From positions 62,001 through 126,000 of the forward strand of contig CAWBTC010000019.1 of NCBI GenBank assembly GCA_963791635.1: DNA of 64,000 bases, in the 5' to 3' direction. The notes under the pieces were generated by a model. That model searched no databases, had not been told where the DNA came from, and worked only from the letters and a program-made list of their open reading frames with translations. Shown here in pieces: positions 8,766-18,484 of the stretch (position 1 is its first letter; each line of letters starts with the position of its first letter). Origin of the DNA: VFMC01 sp963791635. GTDB taxonomy: Bacteria; Actinomycetota; Acidimicrobiia; Acidimicrobiales; Ilumatobacteraceae. The position numbers were made by a program, and so were the translations under genes.

Positions 8766-8958
8766 CAGGAACTTGCTGAATCCTTGTCGGACACGGGCGT
8801 GCGGGCCACCGTGTCGCCACCGCCGGTGGGAAATGCCTGACACCTTCTTGACTCGGACGCCGAACTCCGGAGGCCGATCATTGGACCGTGGCGATGGAGC
8901 GGACGATCAGCAGCGCACTCCTCAGCGGGCAGGCAGAGACCGAGCAGGGAGATGCGCG

Positions 8959-10095
8959 ATGACCGACACGACGCTCGAGCACTTCGTTCCCGGTGACGTC
9001 GCGGGGACCGTCCGTACCAGTCGGTTGTTCCGCACCCGCTCTCCACGCCCGGGCACCACGGCCCGCCTCGGCCCCGAGCGAACCCGAGCATTCGCGAATA
9101 AACTCGCCCCCGTGCTCCAGCATGCTCAGCCACCCGAGGTGCTCCCCCAGGCCAACGACTCCTGCTGGTGTGGCAGCGGGCGCAAGTACAAGCGCTGCCA
9201 CAAGCCGCTCGAGGGTCGTGTCCTGCAGGGCGTCGTGAGCCCCCGGCTCGAGGTGCCCGCCCACATCCAGCGCCCGCCGTACGCCGAGACCGGCATCGTC
9301 CAGCGCTGGGACGAGCCGCGGGTGAAGACCCCCGAGGTGATCGCACGGATGCGTTCCGCCGGCACCGTGGCGGCGGAGGTCCTGCGCCTCGCTGGCGAGA
9401 TGGTGCAGCCCGGCATCACCACCGATGCGATCGACAGGTACGTGCATCAGCTGTGCATCGAGCGCAATGCCTACCCGAGCCCGCTCAACTACAACGGGTT
9501 CCCCAAGAGCGTCTGCACCAGCGCGAACGAGGTCATCTGCCATGGCATCCCCGATTCACGGGTGCTGCAAGACGGTGACATCCTGAACATCGACGTCACC
9601 TGCTACGTCGAGGGCGTCCACGGAGACACCAACGCGACGTTCATCGTCGGCGACGTCGACCCGGCGAGCCGCCACCTCGTGCAGGTCACCGAGGAGTGCA
9701 CCTGGTACGGGATCGAGGCCGTCATCCCAGGTCGGCCGCTCAGCGACATCGGCCGCGCGATCGAATCCCACGCCAAGAAGCACAAGTACGGCGTCGTGAG
9801 GGCCTTCATCGGCCATGGCATCGGCGAGCAGTTCCACTCCGACATCCAGGTGCTCCACTACTACGACCAGCGGGCCAACATGATCATGCGACCCGGCATG
9901 ACCTTCACCATCGAGCCGATGATCACCATCGGCTCGTGGCAGCACAAGATGGTGTTCGACGACGAATGGACCGCGATCACCTCTGACGGCAAGCGCACCG
10001 CACAGTTCGAGCACACCTGCTTGGTCACCGACACCGGCGTCGAGGTGCTCACCGCCCCTGGTGCAGCCAGCCCGAGCGCACCTTGGTGCCGCTGA
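8959..10095 (+). CDS. map: Methionine aminopeptidase with N-terminal SEC-C zinc motif
   Basis: 378-residue type I methionine aminopeptidase that removes initiator Met from new proteins. A zinc-binding SEC-C motif is at Cys69-Trp-Cys71 ... Cys80-His81 (CWCGSGRKYKRCH). The pita-bread catalytic domain follows with metal ligands at about Asp212, Asp223, His286, Glu319 and Glu351 and an active-site His195 (ICHGIPD). The ATG at 8959 is preceded by AGGGAG at a good distance. The first 60 residues are unlike other family members and may be disordered. The SEC-C motif resembles the one on SecA and may dock the enzyme at the ribosome (inference). The gene is monocistronic by spacing. The 193 bases upstream show no other gene. 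Confidence 0.93.
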   Translation: MTDTTLEHFVPGDVAGTVRTSRLFRTRSPRPGTTARLGPERTRAFANKLAPVLQHAQPPEVLPQANDSCWCGSGRKYKRCHKPLEGRVLQGVVSPRLEVPAHIQRPPYAETGIVQRWDEPRVKTPEVIARMRSAGTVAAEVLRLAGEMVQPGITTDAIDRYVHQLCIERNAYPSPLNYNGFPKSVCTSANEVICHGIPDSRVLQDGDILNIDVTCYVEGVHGDTNATFIVGDVDPASRHLVQVTEECTWYGIEAVIPGRPLSDIGRAIESHAKKHKYGVVRAFIGHGIGEQFHSDIQVLHYYDQRANMIMRPGMTFTIEPMITIGSWQHKMVFDDEWTAITSDGKRTAQFEHTCLVTDTGVEVLTAPGAASPSAPWCR

Positions 10096-10143
10096 GCACC
10101 AGCTCAGCTGCACCGCGCAGGGCACCAGCAGTGAGGATCCAGG

Positions 10144-10578
10144 TCAGAGCGACTGCACCAACCGAGTGAGCACCTCGCGCAGCATCGTGCTCGAGGTGTG
10201 CTCGGTGTACGGGAAGTAGATGACGCTCGCACCCACCTCGGCCATCTCGGCTTCGAGCATGACCCCTTTGTCGGTGTCCTGCCAGTCCGAGCCCTTGAAG
10301 ATCACGTCGAAACGGTTTTCTCGCCACACAACCCGCTTGTCGCGCGACGTATCGGCCACCGCAGCGTCCACATAGCTGATGGCACGAACGATCTCGATGC
10401 GCTCCTCGAACGGGACGATCGGACGATATCCCTTCATCTTTTCCACCGCGCTGTCGATGACTACACCTGCAATGAGGTGGTCGCACTGTTCGCGCGCCCG
10501 CCGAAGGATGTTGAGATGACCGATGTGGAACAAGTCGAACACGCCTGGCACGTAGCCGATCAGGGGTGTCTCGGTCAT
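10144..10578 (-). CDS. CTP-dependent cytidylyltransferase (glycerol-3-phosphate type)
   Basis: 144 residues, nucleotidyltransferase fold. The HIGH signature (FHIGH, residues 17-21) follows PGVFDLF, and a C-terminal TEHTSSTML segment stands where related enzymes carry RTEGISTT. The family makes CDP-glycerol, CDP-ethanolamine or similar from CTP and a phospho-alcohol. The ATG at 10578 begins exactly at the fold. A CDP-alcohol phosphotransferase lies nearby at 12190-12909, which would be a natural consumer of the product. The two genes are on opposite strands, with a short intergenic region holding a 19-bp palindrome between this gene and the glycosyltransferase gene. Confidence 0.85.
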   Translation of the reverse strand: MTETPLIGYVPGVFDLFHIGHLNILRRAREQCDHLIAGVVIDSAVEKMKGYRPIVPFEERIEIVRAISYVDAAVADTSRDKRVVWRENRFDVIFKGSDWQDTDKGVMLEAEMAEVGASVIYFPYTEHTSSTMLREVLTRLVQSL

Positions 10579-10717
10579 GTGGTTCCTCGCATTCCCGGCG
10601 TTGCCACCGGCGGTCGTCCTGGGCGTCGGACAAGGGGTCTGGACGCCCGCTGTGGCGGAGCGCGATGCAACCGGCCCGAGGTGCCGGCGTGACCGTGCGT
10701 CGCAGTCTTGACGATCC

Positions 10718-10736
10718 GAGAACACGGCGTGTTCTC
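10718..10736. promoter_or_regulatory. Perfect 19-bp palindrome, possible operator
   Basis: GAGAACACG and CGTGTTCTC flank a single central G. It lies in the 226-base divergent region between the cytidylyltransferase and the glycosyltransferase, 69 bases before the latter's ATG, next to a TTGACG that could be a -35 element. No regulator for it is identified. Confidence 0.5.
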
Positions 10737-10804
10737 CGTCTGGTTACCCTATATGACATGCCGGGCGGCAGGCGGATCTACGACGCGCCACGAAAGCGTC
10801 AGCG

Positions 10805-12193
10805 ATGAAGATCGCGATGGTTGGAACTCGTGGCGTTCCCGCGCGCTACGGCGGCTTCGAGACGGCGATCGAGGAGGTCGGCCGGCGCCTCGTGGAGCGA
10901 GGCCACGTCGTCACTGTCTACTGCCGCCGAGTCGACGGATCTGACGGATCTGACGGATCTGACGGATCTGGCGGATCTGGCGGATCTGACGGAGCGGATG
11001 CAGCAGATGTCTCCGACGAGCACCTCGGCATGCGCCTCGTCCACCTGCCGGCACTGCGGACCAAGACGCTCGAGACGATCACGCACTCCGCCCTGTCGGC
11101 CATGCATGCCGCCGTCCAGCGCAGCACCCACGACGCTGTGTTCGTGTTCAATGCGGCGAACTCGCCGTACATCCCCTTCTTCCGGGCCCGACGGATGCCA
11201 GTGGCGGTGCACGTCGACGGCCTCGAGTGGCGACGAGCCAAGTGGGGCGGTGCCGGCCGTCGCTACTACCGCACCGCCGAGGTGCTGGCAGTGCGCTGGG
11301 CCGATGCCCTGATCGCCGATGCCGCCGGCATCGCTGCCTACTACCACGACGAGTTCGGCGCCTCCACCGAGCACATCGCCTACGGCGCACCCATCCTGAC
11401 CGATCTCGGCCACGACAAGCTCGCCCATCACGGCCTCGTCCCGGGTGGCTTCCACCTCGTGGTCGCCCGCTTCGAGCCGGAGAACCACGTCGACCTGATC
11501 GTGCGCGGCATGCGCGCCAGCAATGCCCAGCTGCCGATCGTGGTGGTGGGTGCGTCCCCGTACGCCGACGAGCACGTCCGCGACATCCGTGACATCGCCG
11601 AGAACGACGCTCGGATTCGCCTCATCGGCTCGGTGTGGGATCAGGATCTGCTCAACCAGCTCTACTCCAACTGCGCCAGCTACGTCCACGGTCACTCGAT
11701 CGGCGGCACGAATCCGTCGCTGCTGCGGGCGATGGGCGCCGGCGCACCGGTGATCGCCCTCGACGTGCGGTTCAACCGCGAGGTGCTCGGTCCAGCCGGG
11801 GTGTTCTTCTCCGACGAGCTCTCGCTCGCCGGTGCGCTCGCCACGATCGAGCGCAACACCGAGGGCAGCCGGCGCCTCGGCAGGTGCCTGCAAGAGCGGG
11901 CGGCCGAGCTCTACCGCTGGGACGACGTCGCCACCAAGTACGAGGAGTTGGCCGTCCGCCTCGCCGCCGGTGTCTCGCGTCGCGGCGAGAGCAGCGGCAG
12001 GCGCAACAAGGCCGACGAGTGGGGGTACGACAGGGTGCTCACACCTGTCGGTGGCAGCGGCAGCAACGGCTCGCTGCCCGAGGTGGCTGGCGACGACACG
12101 ACCAGCTTCGCCGATCCGACCGACGCGCCCGATCCCGCGCTGCAATCGGCCCCACGGAGCGCGACCCGCACGGCCAGCGACATCACCGAGTGA
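10805..12193 (+). CDS. Glycosyltransferase, DUF1972/GT4 type
   Basis: 462 residues. The N-terminus MKIAMVGTRGVPARYGGFET is the hallmark of the DUF1972 domain found in rhamnosyl- and related transferases. The rest is GT-B, with VVARFEPENHVD, VVVGASPYAD and GTNPSLLRAMGAGAPVIA. A Gly-Ser-Asp stretch at about residues 45-62, encoded by six 9-bp repeats, is inserted in a surface loop after the second helix. The last 75 residues are low complexity and probably disordered. It overlaps the following phosphotransferase gene (GTGA at 12190), so the two are coupled. Confidence 0.88.
   Translation: MKIAMVGTRGVPARYGGFETAIEEVGRRLVERGHVVTVYCRRVDGSDGSDGSDGSGGSGGSDGADAADVSDEHLGMRLVHLPALRTKTLETITHSALSAMHAAVQRSTHDAVFVFNAANSPYIPFFRARRMPVAVHVDGLEWRRAKWGGAGRRYYRTAEVLAVRWADALIADAAGIAAYYHDEFGASTEHIAYGAPILTDLGHDKLAHHGLVPGGFHLVVARFEPENHVDLIVRGMRASNAQLPIVVVGASPYADEHVRDIRDIAENDARIRLIGSVWDQDLLNQLYSNCASYVHGHSIGGTNPSLLRAMGAGAPVIALDVRFNREVLGPAGVFFSDELSLAGALATIERNTEGSRRLGRCLQERAAELYRWDDVATKYEELAVRLAAGVSRRGESSGRRNKADEWGYDRVLTPVGGSGSNGSLPEVAGDDTTSFADPTDAPDPALQSAPRSATRTASDITE
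10937..10990 (+). repeat. 9-bp in-frame tandem repeat (six copies)
   Basis: GGATCTGAC is repeated six times, with copies four and five reading GGATCTGGC. It encodes a Gly-Ser-Asp/Gly-Ser-Gly loop. Because the unit is a multiple of three, copy-number change would alter loop length without breaking the frame. Confidence 0.9.
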
Positions 12194-12909
12194 GCGCAAC
12201 CTTTCGTACCTCGCTCACCGCATTGCGACGAGTGCAGAAGACCTCCAAGGGTGCGCCGGCCTACTCGCGGCTGGTCAACCGGCCACTCGGACGGTTCTTC
12301 GCCGCAGCAGCACACGTCGTGGGCCTCACGCCGAATCACGTGACGTGCATCAGCGCGCTGTTCACGTTCAGCGGCATCGCCGTCATCGCGCTCACCGAGG
12401 CCACGTCCCTCGTGTCGCTGCTGGTGGCCGTCCTGCTCGTGCTCGGGTACGCACTCGACGCCGCCGACGGCCAACTCGCCCGCCTTCGCGGTGGCGGCAG
12501 CGTGGCCGGCGAATGGCTCGACCATGTGGTCGACTCGATCAAGATCGCGTTGCTGCACACCGCGGTGCTCATCAACTGGTACCGGTTCGAAGACGCCTCC
12601 GACCGGCGACTCCTGCTGCCGATCGCATTTCAGGTGGTGGCGACGATCATGTTCTTCGTCATCATCCTCAACGACCAGATCCGGCGTGCCCACCGCGGCA
12701 CGACACAGATGCTGCTGCAGGGCGACGGGTCGTCGAGCACGCTGTACTCCCTGGCGGTGATGCCCACCGACTACGGCTTGATGTGCATCGTGCTCGGTCT
12801 GATGTGGTGGTCGGGCTTCGTGTGGATCTACGGCCTGTTGCTCGCGGCCAACGCCGGGTTCATGGTGCTGGCCCTCGTCAAGTGGTACCGGGAGATGCGC
12901 CGCTACTGA
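12190..12909 (+). CDS. CDP-alcohol phosphatidyltransferase family membrane enzyme
   Basis: 239 residues with about six membrane helices. The full family motif DG-x2-AR-x8-G-x3-D-x3-D is present (DG at 93-94, AR at 97-98, Gly107, Asp111, Asp115). Members move a phospho-alcohol from CDP to an acceptor alcohol in the inner membrane. The start is a GTG at 12190 overlapping the glycosyltransferase stop. With the nearby cytidylyltransferase it could add a phospho-alcohol (for example glycerol-phosphate) to a lipid or envelope glycan. That pairing is inferred. The stop overlaps the convergent glycosyltransferase gene's end by seven bases. Confidence 0.88.
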   Translation: MSATFRTSLTALRRVQKTSKGAPAYSRLVNRPLGRFFAAAAHVVGLTPNHVTCISALFTFSGIAVIALTEATSLVSLLVAVLLVLGYALDAADGQLARLRGGGSVAGEWLDHVVDSIKIALLHTAVLINWYRFEDASDRRLLLPIAFQVVATIMFFVIILNDQIRRAHRGTTQMLLQGDGSSSTLYSLAVMPTDYGLMCIVLGLMWWSGFVWIYGLLLAANAGFMVLALVKWYREMRRY

Positions 12910-14099
12910 GCAGTCGATCGGGCGGTTCTGGCAAGCTCGATCCGGATCAGCTCACCGAGACGGCGGCGGTACACCTCGGGTGTGTAGCGCGCGAGGTAGG
13001 TCGCTCGCGCGCGTCGGCCGGCATCGGCAAGGTCGTCGATCGTCAACCACCGGAGCAGTTCGGCGAGGGCGTTGGCGTCACCGGGGGCGAACAACCAGCC
13101 GTCGCGCCCGTCGGCGACGATGTCGACCGGACCACCGGCACGACTGGCGATCACGGGGCGGCCCTGGCGGAACGCCTCGAGCAGGACGAGGCCGAACGGC
13201 TCGGGATCGTCCGACGGCAGCACCAACGCATCCGCGGCCGCCACGTACGGCGCCACGTCAGCCACCTCACCCACGATCTCGACCGATGACGGGTCGCTGA
13301 GCCCGGCCACCAGCGACACCACGTCGACCTTTGCGCCCGACGGCGGCGGGCCGCCGAGCACGGTCAGCAGCCCGGGACACCCAGCTCGTTCCCACGCATC
13401 GATCAGGGTGCGATGGCCCTTCCAGGCATTCCAGCGACTGGCCACCACGTAGCGCGGGCGCGGCCCGCCGTCGGGCACCGCAGCATCGGGGTCTGCCGGG
13501 TGCGGCACGCAGTTGTCGACCACGACCGACGCCGGCGAACCGAGCGCCGCAGCACGGTCGACGGCCGGTGAGATCGTGATCCGCACGGTGGTGAACCGGG
13601 CAAGCACGCGCAACAGCGACGCCTCCTTGCCGGCCCACATCTCCTGCACGTGCAGCGCCACCGCTCCGATGCGCAGTGAGCGAGCGATCGGTGCCGCGAG
13701 CAGACAGGCACTCGTCATGCAGTAGACGAGATCGAATCGCTCACGTTTCATCGCTGCGCGCATCGCCATCGACGAACGCGCCATCGCGACGACGCCTTTC
13801 GGCGTGAGGTTCGCCCGCCGGATGATCGGCAGGCGCATGTGTGCAAACGCAACGCCCTCGCGCTCGAGCTCGTGACACAGCGGTGTGGGGCCGTGGGTGA
13901 TGTCGTCGGGCAGCCACACGACCACCTCGACCGGAGCGGCTCCGGGCGAGGTGGACGCGTCGGTGCCGATCTCACGCATGCCGGCGACGACCTGCAGGAG
14001 GATCCGGTCGGCGCCGTACATCTCGTCGGAGGAGTGCACGATCAGCACCCGCCGAGTCCGATGCAGGGTGTCAGCGGACGCGTTCGGCGTGGTGCTCAT
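12903..14099 (-). CDS. Family 4 glycosyltransferase
   Basis: 398 residues, GT-B. It shows RRVLIVHSSDEMYGADRIL at the N-terminus, VVASRWNAWKGH at the start of the C-terminal domain, and the nucleotide-sugar motif EPFGLVLLEAFRQGRPVIAS. Acceptor and sugar are unknown. Its ATG (14099) overlaps the stop of the upstream large surface-protein gene (ATGA), so it would be translated from the same message. Its stop overlaps the convergent CDP-alcohol transferase gene by seven bases. The coupling to the surface protein hints that it may glycosylate that product or its polymer (inference). Confidence 0.87.
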   Translation of the reverse strand: MSTTPNASADTLHRTRRVLIVHSSDEMYGADRILLQVVAGMREIGTDASTSPGAAPVEVVVWLPDDITHGPTPLCHELEREGVAFAHMRLPIIRRANLTPKGVVAMARSSMAMRAAMKRERFDLVYCMTSACLLAAPIARSLRIGAVALHVQEMWAGKEASLLRVLARFTTVRITISPAVDRAAALGSPASVVVDNCVPHPADPDAAVPDGGPRPRYVVASRWNAWKGHRTLIDAWERAGCPGLLTVLGGPPPSGAKVDVVSLVAGLSDPSSVEIVGEVADVAPYVAAADALVLPSDDPEPFGLVLLEAFRQGRPVIASRAGGPVDIVADGRDGWLFAPGDANALAELLRWLTIDDLADAGRRARATYLARYTPEVYRRRLGELIRIELARTARSTAQ

Positions 14100-17000
14100 G
14101 CGCTCGGACCGACCCACAGGTTGTCGAGTGACACGGTGGCCGGCGCGTTGGTTGCCGAGCCCGACAGGAACATCGCGAACCCGACGTGCCCGCCGGACTG
14201 CAGCGCAGCCGCCGCATCGGTGGTCGCAAGTGTCCAACCGACCGGCTCGGCCTGGCCGGTCTTCCACACCTTCACGCGGAGGGTGGTCGGCGCGACGCCG
14301 GTCACCTGGAACTTCACTTCCAAGGTCTCGCCCGGGGTGTACGTCACTGCGGGAAGCACGATCGAGCCGAGCGCGGTCTCGGTGCCGTTCAGGTTGCCGA
14401 GGATCACCTGCACCGTTCCGTTGGCTTGGAGGCGCACCTTGGCCCGGTAGTCGCCAGCGCCGACGCGGCGGCCGAGGACCGAGATGTACGTGCCGTTTCC
14501 GGTGGCCGGCTTGTCGAAGCCGACCCGAACCCGCACTTCGGCGTCGGTCGACGACACGCCGGTCAGGTACGCGTTCGGGCCCGACCCGGCAGTGGGCATC
14601 GTGATCCGTCCACTGCCGCCGGACACCGCGTAGTTCGTCGGCGCCGCCGTCACGCGTCCAGGCACCACCGCGGTCGGCCGAGCCGAGCCCACCCACGACC
14701 ACTCGTTCGAAGGCATCGGTCGCCACGGGCACCGGCCCGCCCGGCGCGGTGGTGGTGACGGCAGGAATCGTGGTCGTGGTTGCTGCAACCGTGGTCGTGG
14801 TTGCTGCAACCGTGGTCGTCGTCGCCTGCACCGTGGTCGTCGTCGCAACGGTTGTCGTCGTCGCAACGGTGGTCGATCGTGGTCGCCGGCGCCGCAACCG
14901 TCACCGAGCGCGACGTCGTGGCGATCGCCCCGTCGTCATCGGTGATCCTCAGCGTCACCAGGTAGGTGCCGGCAGCGGCGTAGGTCCGGTTCACCCTGGC
15001 ACCGTTGGCCACAGTGCCGTCACCGAAGTCCCACTGGTGCGACACCACGGTGCCGTCGGTGTCGCTCGAGCCGGTGCCGTCGACCGATACGATGAGCCCG
15101 TTCGCGCTGGCCGAGAACGCAGCGGTGGGCGGACGGTTCGGCACGGTGCCAACCGAGCCGATCGTGAACTGGCGGGCGATGGTCGTCGCGTCGAGCACGC
15201 GGTTGTACACCGCGACTTCGTCGATGCGACCGCTGAACCAGTCGCTCGTCGGACGGCTGGTCCAGTTGGCAAGGTTGTCGCCACCGATGCGCCAGAAGCC
15301 CGCGTACTCGATCGCCATCGTCACGTCGGTGCGCGACGCGACCGGAGCGCCATCGACGTAGAGCTTCATGCCGTCGGCCCCAAGCGTGGCGGCCACCTGA
15401 TGCCAGGCGTTGTCGTTGTACGACGCCGCGGACGAGACGACGAGACGGCCGGAACCGAACAGGATGCCGAAGTGCAGCCGCCCCGCGTTGTCCATGTACA
15501 CGTGACGGTCATTGACGCTGGACGAGCCGGTCTGGCTGTTGCCGTAGCCGACGATCTTGCCGCCGCGCGTCGTCGTCGTGCGGAACCACGCCTGTACCGA
15601 GAAGTTGGAGGTGGGGCCGGGGCGGCTGACCGCTGAGCCGGCGCGGCTGGTGGACGATCCGGCGAACGTGACGGCGGGATCGGTGTCGCCGGCGAGTGCA
15701 CCGGCCGAGTTCAACGTGACGCCGCTGTAGGTGAGCGGACGCGTGCCGACCATGTCGGCGCCCATGGTGCCCGTCACCTCGTTCAGGCGCCAGTAGTCGA
15801 TCGGACCGTCCTGCATGATCGCCTGCACGTATTGTGCGTTGCCCGTGGATGCGACCGTCACGCTCGTCCAGTTCGACGGAGCTTCGTTGCCGAACGGGTC
15901 GACCGCCACGATGCGATAGCGGTGGGTCGCACCAGGCGTGCGGCCGGTATCGGTGAACCCCATCGTGGGCAGGTTCCAGAACTTGGTGCTCGCCACCGTC
16001 TCGAAGATCGGCGCAGCCGTCCCCTCGCGGTACAGGCGGTAGGTGAGCGTCTCGTTGTCGCGGTCCCAGTTGCCGCTCCAGTTGACCTGTACCTGGCCGG
16101 CCACGAACGAGTTGAGCTTCAGCGGCCATCCGGTTCCGAACAGCCGCGGCACCTGCTTGTTCGGCGCGATCGCCGGCACGGCGAAGCGCACGAGCCCCTG
16201 CTGCGCAGCACCGTTGACGCCGCCGAACTCACCACCGATCACGATGTACTGGCTGTTGCCGGTGACGTGCCACGGGCCCTGGTTCTGTCCGGTGAAGGTG
16301 CCGCTGTCGATCTCGGGATACCAGGTGAGCGGCGAGGGCGACGGGTTGCCCTCCCAGTTGAAGTAGCCGTAGGGCTCTTTCGTGATCGTGCCAGTACGCG
16401 CCGTGCTGAACGCGATCGCGCGGCGGAAGAACCAGGGATTGCCCTGCTGGAACCCACCGACGTTGCCGCAGTAGTGCGGGTGACCGACGACGTAGACCGC
16501 GCCGGCCTGAACGAACGTCGAGTACGAGTCGCCGTGGCAGTCCTCGATCCAGTCGATCGCACCGTCGCTCCACGACGCCTTGAACGCTGCCCTCGAGGAT
16601 GCCTCCCGAGTTGAACGTGTAGCCGGTGCCGAACAGGAAGCCACCGTCGCTGGCGAAGCTCGTGATACCCGAGTTGATGCCGGCGTTGCGCACGATGCTG
16701 TTCGCCGCCATCGGCAGCAGCACGCCCGTGGTCGCATCGACGAAGCCGAGGCCGTAGCCGGGGTTGCTCGAGCCGTTGAGCGAGGTGAAGCGTCCGCCGA
16801 CGGCGAGCTTGGAGCCGTCGGGCGAGACCGCCAACGCCGTCACCATGCCACCCGCAGCACTGGGCGCCCAGTCGAGCAGTGCGCCGTCGGACGCCCGGAA
16901 CGCCGCGAGGTAGCTGCGTGTGGCCGTGCCCACGCCCTGGAAGTTGCCGCCCACGTACACGATCGAAGGTGTGGCCGCGATCGCGTACACGTGATAGCCG

Positions 17001-17521
17001 ACGTTCGGCGCAAACGTGGCGACGAGCGCACCGGTGGCGGAGTCGAATGCCGCGATGCGGTTGCGGGGCAGGCCGTTCACCGTGGTGAAGTCGCCCCCCA
17101 CGTACACGCGTGTGCTGTCGGGGGACGCCGCCACGACGCGCACCTGAGCGTTGAGCGCCGGCGCGAACGAGGCGTCGAGGTTGCCGGTCGTGATGTCGTA
17201 CGCGAGCAGGTTGGCTCTCGGCACGTTCCCCACGCCGACGGCCGACCCTGCCGGTCGGGCGTTGGCGAAGCTGCCACCTGCGAACACGCGGGTCCCCACG
17301 ACGGACTGCGACCAGACGACACCGTCGATCTGCACCGTGGGCAAGGAATCAGCCGACACCGTGGGCGGCGTGGCCGGATTGGTGGGATTCGCCGGACGCG
17401 TGTCGGCACGACCGAAGTCGACCCTCGCCGCGACGTACACCGACACCGGCACCACCAGCGCGACGGCCGCAACGATCGCTGCCACGCGCGTACCGCGCTT
17501 GTTCCTCATCGCACTGAACAT
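14096..17521 (-). pseudogene. Large secreted propeller/Fn3/LamG/PKD surface protein, frameshifted
   Basis: Reading from ATG 17521 (GAGAGGAA ribosome site) gives a signal anchor (about residues 5-30) and a beta-propeller of NGLP- and VYVGGDFTT-type repeats. A Fn3-like segment (NWSGNWDRDNETLTYRLYR), a LamG/concanavalin-like domain, one PKD domain (HQWDFGDGTV), a Thr-rich linker and a C-terminal 200-residue beta domain follow. The protein is continuous only if three frame jumps are made, near 16590, 14877 and 14658. At each jump the alternative frame continues the match to the intact paralogue at 39721-43824. The stop overlaps the following glycosyltransferase start. It may be real decay or sequence error; the cut pieces are otherwise well conserved. 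Confidence 0.82.
14765..14880 (-). repeat. Thr-rich linker repeat
   Basis: Imperfect units of about 15-21 bases built on GTTGCTGCAACCGTGGTCGT encode a TTTTVAATTTTV-type linker between the PKD domain and the C-terminal domain. The second frameshift of the gene lies at the edge of this repeat, which fits a slippage origin. Confidence 0.75.
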
Positions 17522-17591
17522 CAGGTTCCTCTCCGCCACTCGCCGCCGCTCTCCGCACACCATCCGGTCATCGGACCGGTCCCGACGCCGC

Positions 17592-18422
17592 TCATGGTGT
17601 CGGAGCCGGGCCTTCGAACACCACCGGCGAGACCGATGCGAGGTAGCTCACGAGCACCGTCACCACGCCGCGCTGGTCGACCGGCACGTCGAAGACGTAC
17701 ACACCGGTGGCGGACCCTCCAGCCGCGACCTGACCTTCGAAGCGCACCACACCCGGACCGCTCAGCGGCGCAGCCGAGGTCTTCTCGGCGCCGTAGGTCA
17801 AGTCGACGACCACACCCACGAGCGACACCGGCGAGGCGGAGTCGTTGGCGGCGACCACCGTGACGCGCACGGCGGGCCCTGCGATCTCACCCGGTCCATT
17901 GGCCTCACCGTCGACCGCCTCGAGCTCGGTGAGCCGGAACGTCATGCCGGTCCCGGCATCGGCCTCCTCGTCGATCGCCACGGGTGGCGCCGTCACAACG
18001 GTCTGGACGGGCACCGTGGCCAGCGAGCCTGGGGTGAACGGCACGGTGATGCCCGGGACGGAGGTGGCGCCGATGATCGTGGTCTGGGTGGGCGCCGTCG
18101 GTTCCCCGCCCGAGGTGTCGGTCACGGTGTCCACAGGACCGGTGCCAACGCTCGAACCCGGGATTCCGGTCGCGTCGACCGTGCCGCCATCGGCAGTCGA
18201 CGAGGCTGTCGAGTTGGCCGTCGACGCGCCGGGCACTGTGGAGACGCCTTCGGGCTCGTCGCCCCCGCCGGAGGCGAACACCGCCACGGTCACGACTACG
18301 AGCACGGCGAACGCGGCCATGCCACCCAGCCACCAACGCCGCTGTACGGCGGCGCGCTGGTCCGTCACCTGCTGATCCCGCTTGGTCTGGCCCACCCGCT
18401 CGGTGGGTCGTTCGTCGCTCAT
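17592..18422 (-). CDS. Membrane-anchored protein with Ig-like (DUF4352-type) domain
   Basis: 276 residues. A charged 30-residue cytoplasmic tail is followed by one membrane helix (about 32-50), a Ser/Thr/Pro-rich extracellular linker to about residue 140, and a C-terminal beta-sandwich of the DUF4352 type (TFRLTELEAV, VRVTVVAANDSASPVSL). The ATG at 18422 has a strong GGAGGA site. It lies 70 bases upstream of the frameshifted surface-protein gene and 62 bases downstream of the flippase gene on the same strand, so it probably belongs to the surface polysaccharide/protein operon. No enzymatic role is evident. Confidence 0.75.
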   Translation of the reverse strand: MSDERPTERVGQTKRDQQVTDQRAAVQRRWWLGGMAAFAVLVVVTVAVFASGGGDEPEGVSTVPGASTANSTASSTADGGTVDATGIPGSSVGTGPVDTVTDTSGGEPTAPTQTTIIGATSVPGITVPFTPGSLATVPVQTVVTAPPVAIDEEADAGTGMTFRLTELEAVDGEANGPGEIAGPAVRVTVVAANDSASPVSLVGVVVDLTYGAEKTSAAPLSGPGVVRFEGQVAAGGSATGVYVFDVPVDQRGVVTVLVSYLASVSPVVFEGPAPTP

Positions 18423-18484
18423 CACTCCTCCGATCGTGCGCCTGCGCCTTCGCAGGCGCCGTACACATGTCAACTTCCAGGTCC

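Noticed and set aside
10718..10736. LexA/SOS box reading of the palindrome
   Set aside because: The GAAC and GTTC blocks are separated by seven bases, not the four of the actinobacterial SOS box.
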